Origin: JBBQSU01 sp038234815
Lineage (GTDB): Bacteria; Planctomycetota; Phycisphaerae; Tepidisphaerales; Tepidisphaeraceae
Length of the DNA: 7,095 nt
Direction of reading: 5' to 3'
NCBI GenBank assembly: GCA_038234815.1
Contig: JBBQSU010000170.1
Coordinates: forward strand, 1 to 7,095
How positions within the stretch are numbered: position 1 is the first letter of the stretch; every line of letters starts with the position of its first letter. Below the pieces are notes generated by a model. The model searched no databases. It saw only the letters and a program-made list of their open reading frames with translations, and was not told the DNA's origin. Below are positions 5,736 through 7,095 of this stretch, one piece after another. The position numbers were made by a program, and so were the translations under genes.

Positions 5736-6770
5736 ATGGCCCGTATCAAACTAGGACTAGTAGGCTTGAACTTTGGCCTCCACATTCTCAAAAAGCATTT
5801 ACTCGAAGGCCCCGGGCAGCCCTATTTCCAAGTGGCCGGTGTGTGCAGCCAAGACCAGCAACAAACGATAGAAGTTGCCGGTTTCGCCGGGGTCCGGGCC
5901 TATTCTGACATCGACGAAATGCTTGCCGATACGGACGTGCGCGCCATCGGACTGTTCAGCGGTCCCGTCGGCCGGGCTGAATTGATTCGGCAAGCCATTC
6001 GCGCTGGAAAGGACGTCATCACCACCAAGCCCTTCGAGCTTGACCCTGACGCGGCCCTGGATGTGCTGGAAGAAGCACGTCAACTCAAACGAATCGTTCA
6101 TCTCAACAGTCCCACCCCTCTGCTTTCTGAGGATTTGCGACAGATCATTGAATGGCATCAGGCGTTCGACTTAGGCCGTCCCGTCGGGTGTCGCGCGGAG
6201 GTTTGGGCCAATTATCGCGAACGCGCTGATGGCTCGTGGTACGACGACCCAATGCGGTGCCCCGTCGCCCCTGTCTTTCGACTCGGCATCTACGTCATCA
6301 ATGATCTGGTCCGACTCTTCGGCCCGGCGTCCAAGGTCCAAGTGCTCCAGTCGCGCATTTTCACCGGCCGGCCCACGCCCGACAACGCCCAGCTCACCGT
6401 TCTCTTTGCCAACGGGGCCATTGCCACGGTCTTCGCTTCGTTTTGTGTCGGCGATGGCGACCCCTATCGAAATTCCCTCACTCTCAATTACGAGCGAGGC
6501 TCGATCTATCGCGATCCCGGACCGTTGGCCGATAGGCAGCGACCCGGCTGGTGTGAATTGGCGCTGGTGACTAAAGCAAATGCCCAGCAGCGTGTGGAGC
6601 GAACCCGCGTGGCAAGCTTCACCGGTGAATATCAGTGGAAAGTATTCTTTGCTGCCATCACCGGCGCGCCCTTACCCGAACAGACGGCCCCCGAACACGT
6701 GGTACACGGCTTAAAAATCATTCAGGCGATGCACCGCGCGGAGCGCTCAGGAACGACGGAAACCGTCTGA
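5736..6770 (+). CDS. Gfo/Idh/MocA-family oxidoreductase
   Basis: The 344-residue protein lacks a signal peptide and should be a cytoplasmic NAD(P)-dependent sugar or inositol dehydrogenase. The N-terminal Rossmann domain is visible: IKLGLVGLNFGLHIL (residues 4-18) is the dinucleotide-binding loop, followed by VAGVCSQD, a FAGVRAYSDIDEML segment (50-63) and AIGLFSGPVGRAELIRQAIRAGKDVITTKPFE. The last carries K98 of the family's EKP motif, but with threonine in place of the usual glutamate (TKP). The C-terminal alpha/beta domain includes FRLGIYVINDLVRLFG (181-196), resembling the G-I-Y segment of glucose-fructose oxidoreductase-like members. The ribosome binding site is modest (GGCGAG). It lies 257 bases downstream of the glycosidase, behind the palindromic repeat, so it may be in the same transcript or have its own promoter, which I could not identify. 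Its likely job is oxidising a sugar released by the neighbouring enzymes. The exact substrate is unknown. Confidence 0.85.
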   Translation: MARIKLGLVGLNFGLHILKKHLLEGPGQPYFQVAGVCSQDQQQTIEVAGFAGVRAYSDIDEMLADTDVRAIGLFSGPVGRAELIRQAIRAGKDVITTKPFELDPDAALDVLEEARQLKRIVHLNSPTPLLSEDLRQIIEWHQAFDLGRPVGCRAEVWANYRERADGSWYDDPMRCPVAPVFRLGIYVINDLVRLFGPASKVQVLQSRIFTGRPTPDNAQLTVLFANGAIATVFASFCVGDGDPYRNSLTLNYERGSIYRDPGPLADRQRPGWCELALVTKANAQQRVERTRVASFTGEYQWKVFFAAITGAPLPEQTAPEHVVHGLKIIQAMHRAERSGTTETV

Positions 6771-6822
6771 CTGGCCCGAAACAACACAATTATTCCCCGA
6801 AATCCGAAGCAAATAATAAAAA

Positions 6823-6865
6823 TGATATACGGACTTGACTGCATAACGTATATCAGGTATATTGA
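6823..6865 (+). promoter_or_regulatory. Putative multi-site operator over the promoter
   Basis: TGATATAC (6823-6830), just upstream of the -35 box, is the exact inverted copy of GTATATCA (6848-6855) within the spacer. GTATATCAG is also followed directly by GTATATTGA, giving two tandem 9-bp half-sites (6848-6856 and 6857-6865), the second covering the -10 box. The 6848-6865 block recurs at 2501-2518 before the regulator gene. The layout suits a repressor that covers both promoter boxes. Binding by the GntR-type regulator is inferred. Confidence 0.55.
6835..6863 (+). promoter_or_regulatory. Sigma70-type promoter of the gene at 6968/7046
   Basis: TTGACT (6835-6840) and TATATT (6858-6863) are separated by 17 bases. 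The -35 box matches consensus at 5 of 6 positions and so does the -10 box. Transcription should start near 6870, giving a leader of about 98 bases before ATG 6968. The leader contains a distant inverted pair TCACATT (6871-6877) and AATGTGA (6921-6927), which might fold. Confidence 0.75.
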
Positions 6866-6967
6866 ATCAGTCACATTGCGGCAGCAGTCAGGAAACTCGT
6901 GGCGGGGTTCGTGGTGTCGGAATGTGAAAAACAAGGTCCAGTCGTTCACGTGTAACTAGGAGAAAGC

Positions 6968-7095
6968 ATGTCTAAGCCCCAACTCGTGTCTCAATCAGTT
7001 TCAATGTATTCGGAGAACCCCTTACCCCTTTTTAGGAGAAGCGTTATGCGTAGAAATGAACTGACCACCCGCGCAGTGCGAACCGCCGGTGCCCG
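6968..7095 (+). CDS. N-terminus of an unidentified protein, cut by window end
   Basis: The frame is open from ATG 6968 to the window edge. There are two credible in-frame starts: 6968 (AGGAG 5 nt upstream) and 7046 (AGGAG at 7034-7038, 7 nt upstream). The nearly identical boxes TAGGAGAAAGC and TAGGAGAAGC precede them. From 7046 the protein begins MRRNELTTRAVRTAGA, a basic, short stretch like the front of a signal peptide or of a prepilin-type leader; the decisive residues lie outside the window. The 26 residues between the starts (MSKPQLVSQS and onward) look unstructured, so 7046 is slightly more likely if the product is exported. The strong promoter and repressor-like sites suggest that this is a tightly regulated, highly expressed target of the nearby regulator. 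I assign no function. Confidence 0.6.
   Translation, partial: MSKPQLVSQSVSMYSENPLPLFRRSVMRRNELTTRAVRTAGA

Noticed and set aside
6722..6949. Minus-strand frame of 75 codons across the second promoter
   Set aside because: It spans a strong plus-strand promoter and operator and has no ribosome binding site or family resemblance.

Overview
The window looks like chromosomal DNA from an environmental, carbohydrate-degrading bacterium, most plausibly a planctomycete or a relative in the PVC group. This is inferred from gene content: exported glycoside-hydrolase-like proteins with long basic signal peptides, a GntR regulator with a LacI-type sensor, a Gfo/Idh/MocA oxidoreductase and an ISAs1-type transposase remnant. 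No phylogenetic marker is present, so the assignment is tentative.

Positions 1-767 are accessory DNA read on the minus strand. A partial, unrecognised gene with a very strong ribosome binding site runs off the left edge (297 to 1). Beside it is a decayed ISAs1-family insertion sequence that keeps only the first 100 codons of its transposase (640 to 338) and a likely terminal repeat ending near 767. Positions 768-1097 hold no convincing gene, but contain a perfect 12-bp hairpin (1039-1066) just before the next gene.

From 1098 to the right edge every gene lies on the plus strand and the theme is sugar metabolism. First is an exported TIM-barrel protein resembling the GH114/GHL15-type hypothetical glycosidases (1098-2339). 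A textbook sigma70-type promoter (2488-2516) then drives a GntR/LacI-type sugar-responsive regulator (2566-3738). Six bases or fewer downstream is an exported clan GH-A glycosidase with an Fn3-like N-terminal domain (3745-5478). An 88-bp palindromic repeat element (5537-5624) separates it from a cytoplasmic Gfo/Idh/MocA oxidoreductase (5736-6770). A second sigma70-type promoter (6835-6863) precedes a gene that starts at 6968 or 7046 and leaves the window.

The most interesting signal is regulatory. The two promoters share, besides the same 17-bp spacing, a nearly identical block (GTRTATCAGGTA) at the same place, spanning the spacer and the -10 box. This is the expected arrangement if the regulator at 2566 represses both its own operon and the gene starting at 6968/7046. 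The working model is that a glycan is cleaved outside the cytoplasm by the two exported enzymes, the released sugar is sensed by the regulator, and the sugar is oxidised by the dehydrogenase. The substrate cannot be told from the sequence.
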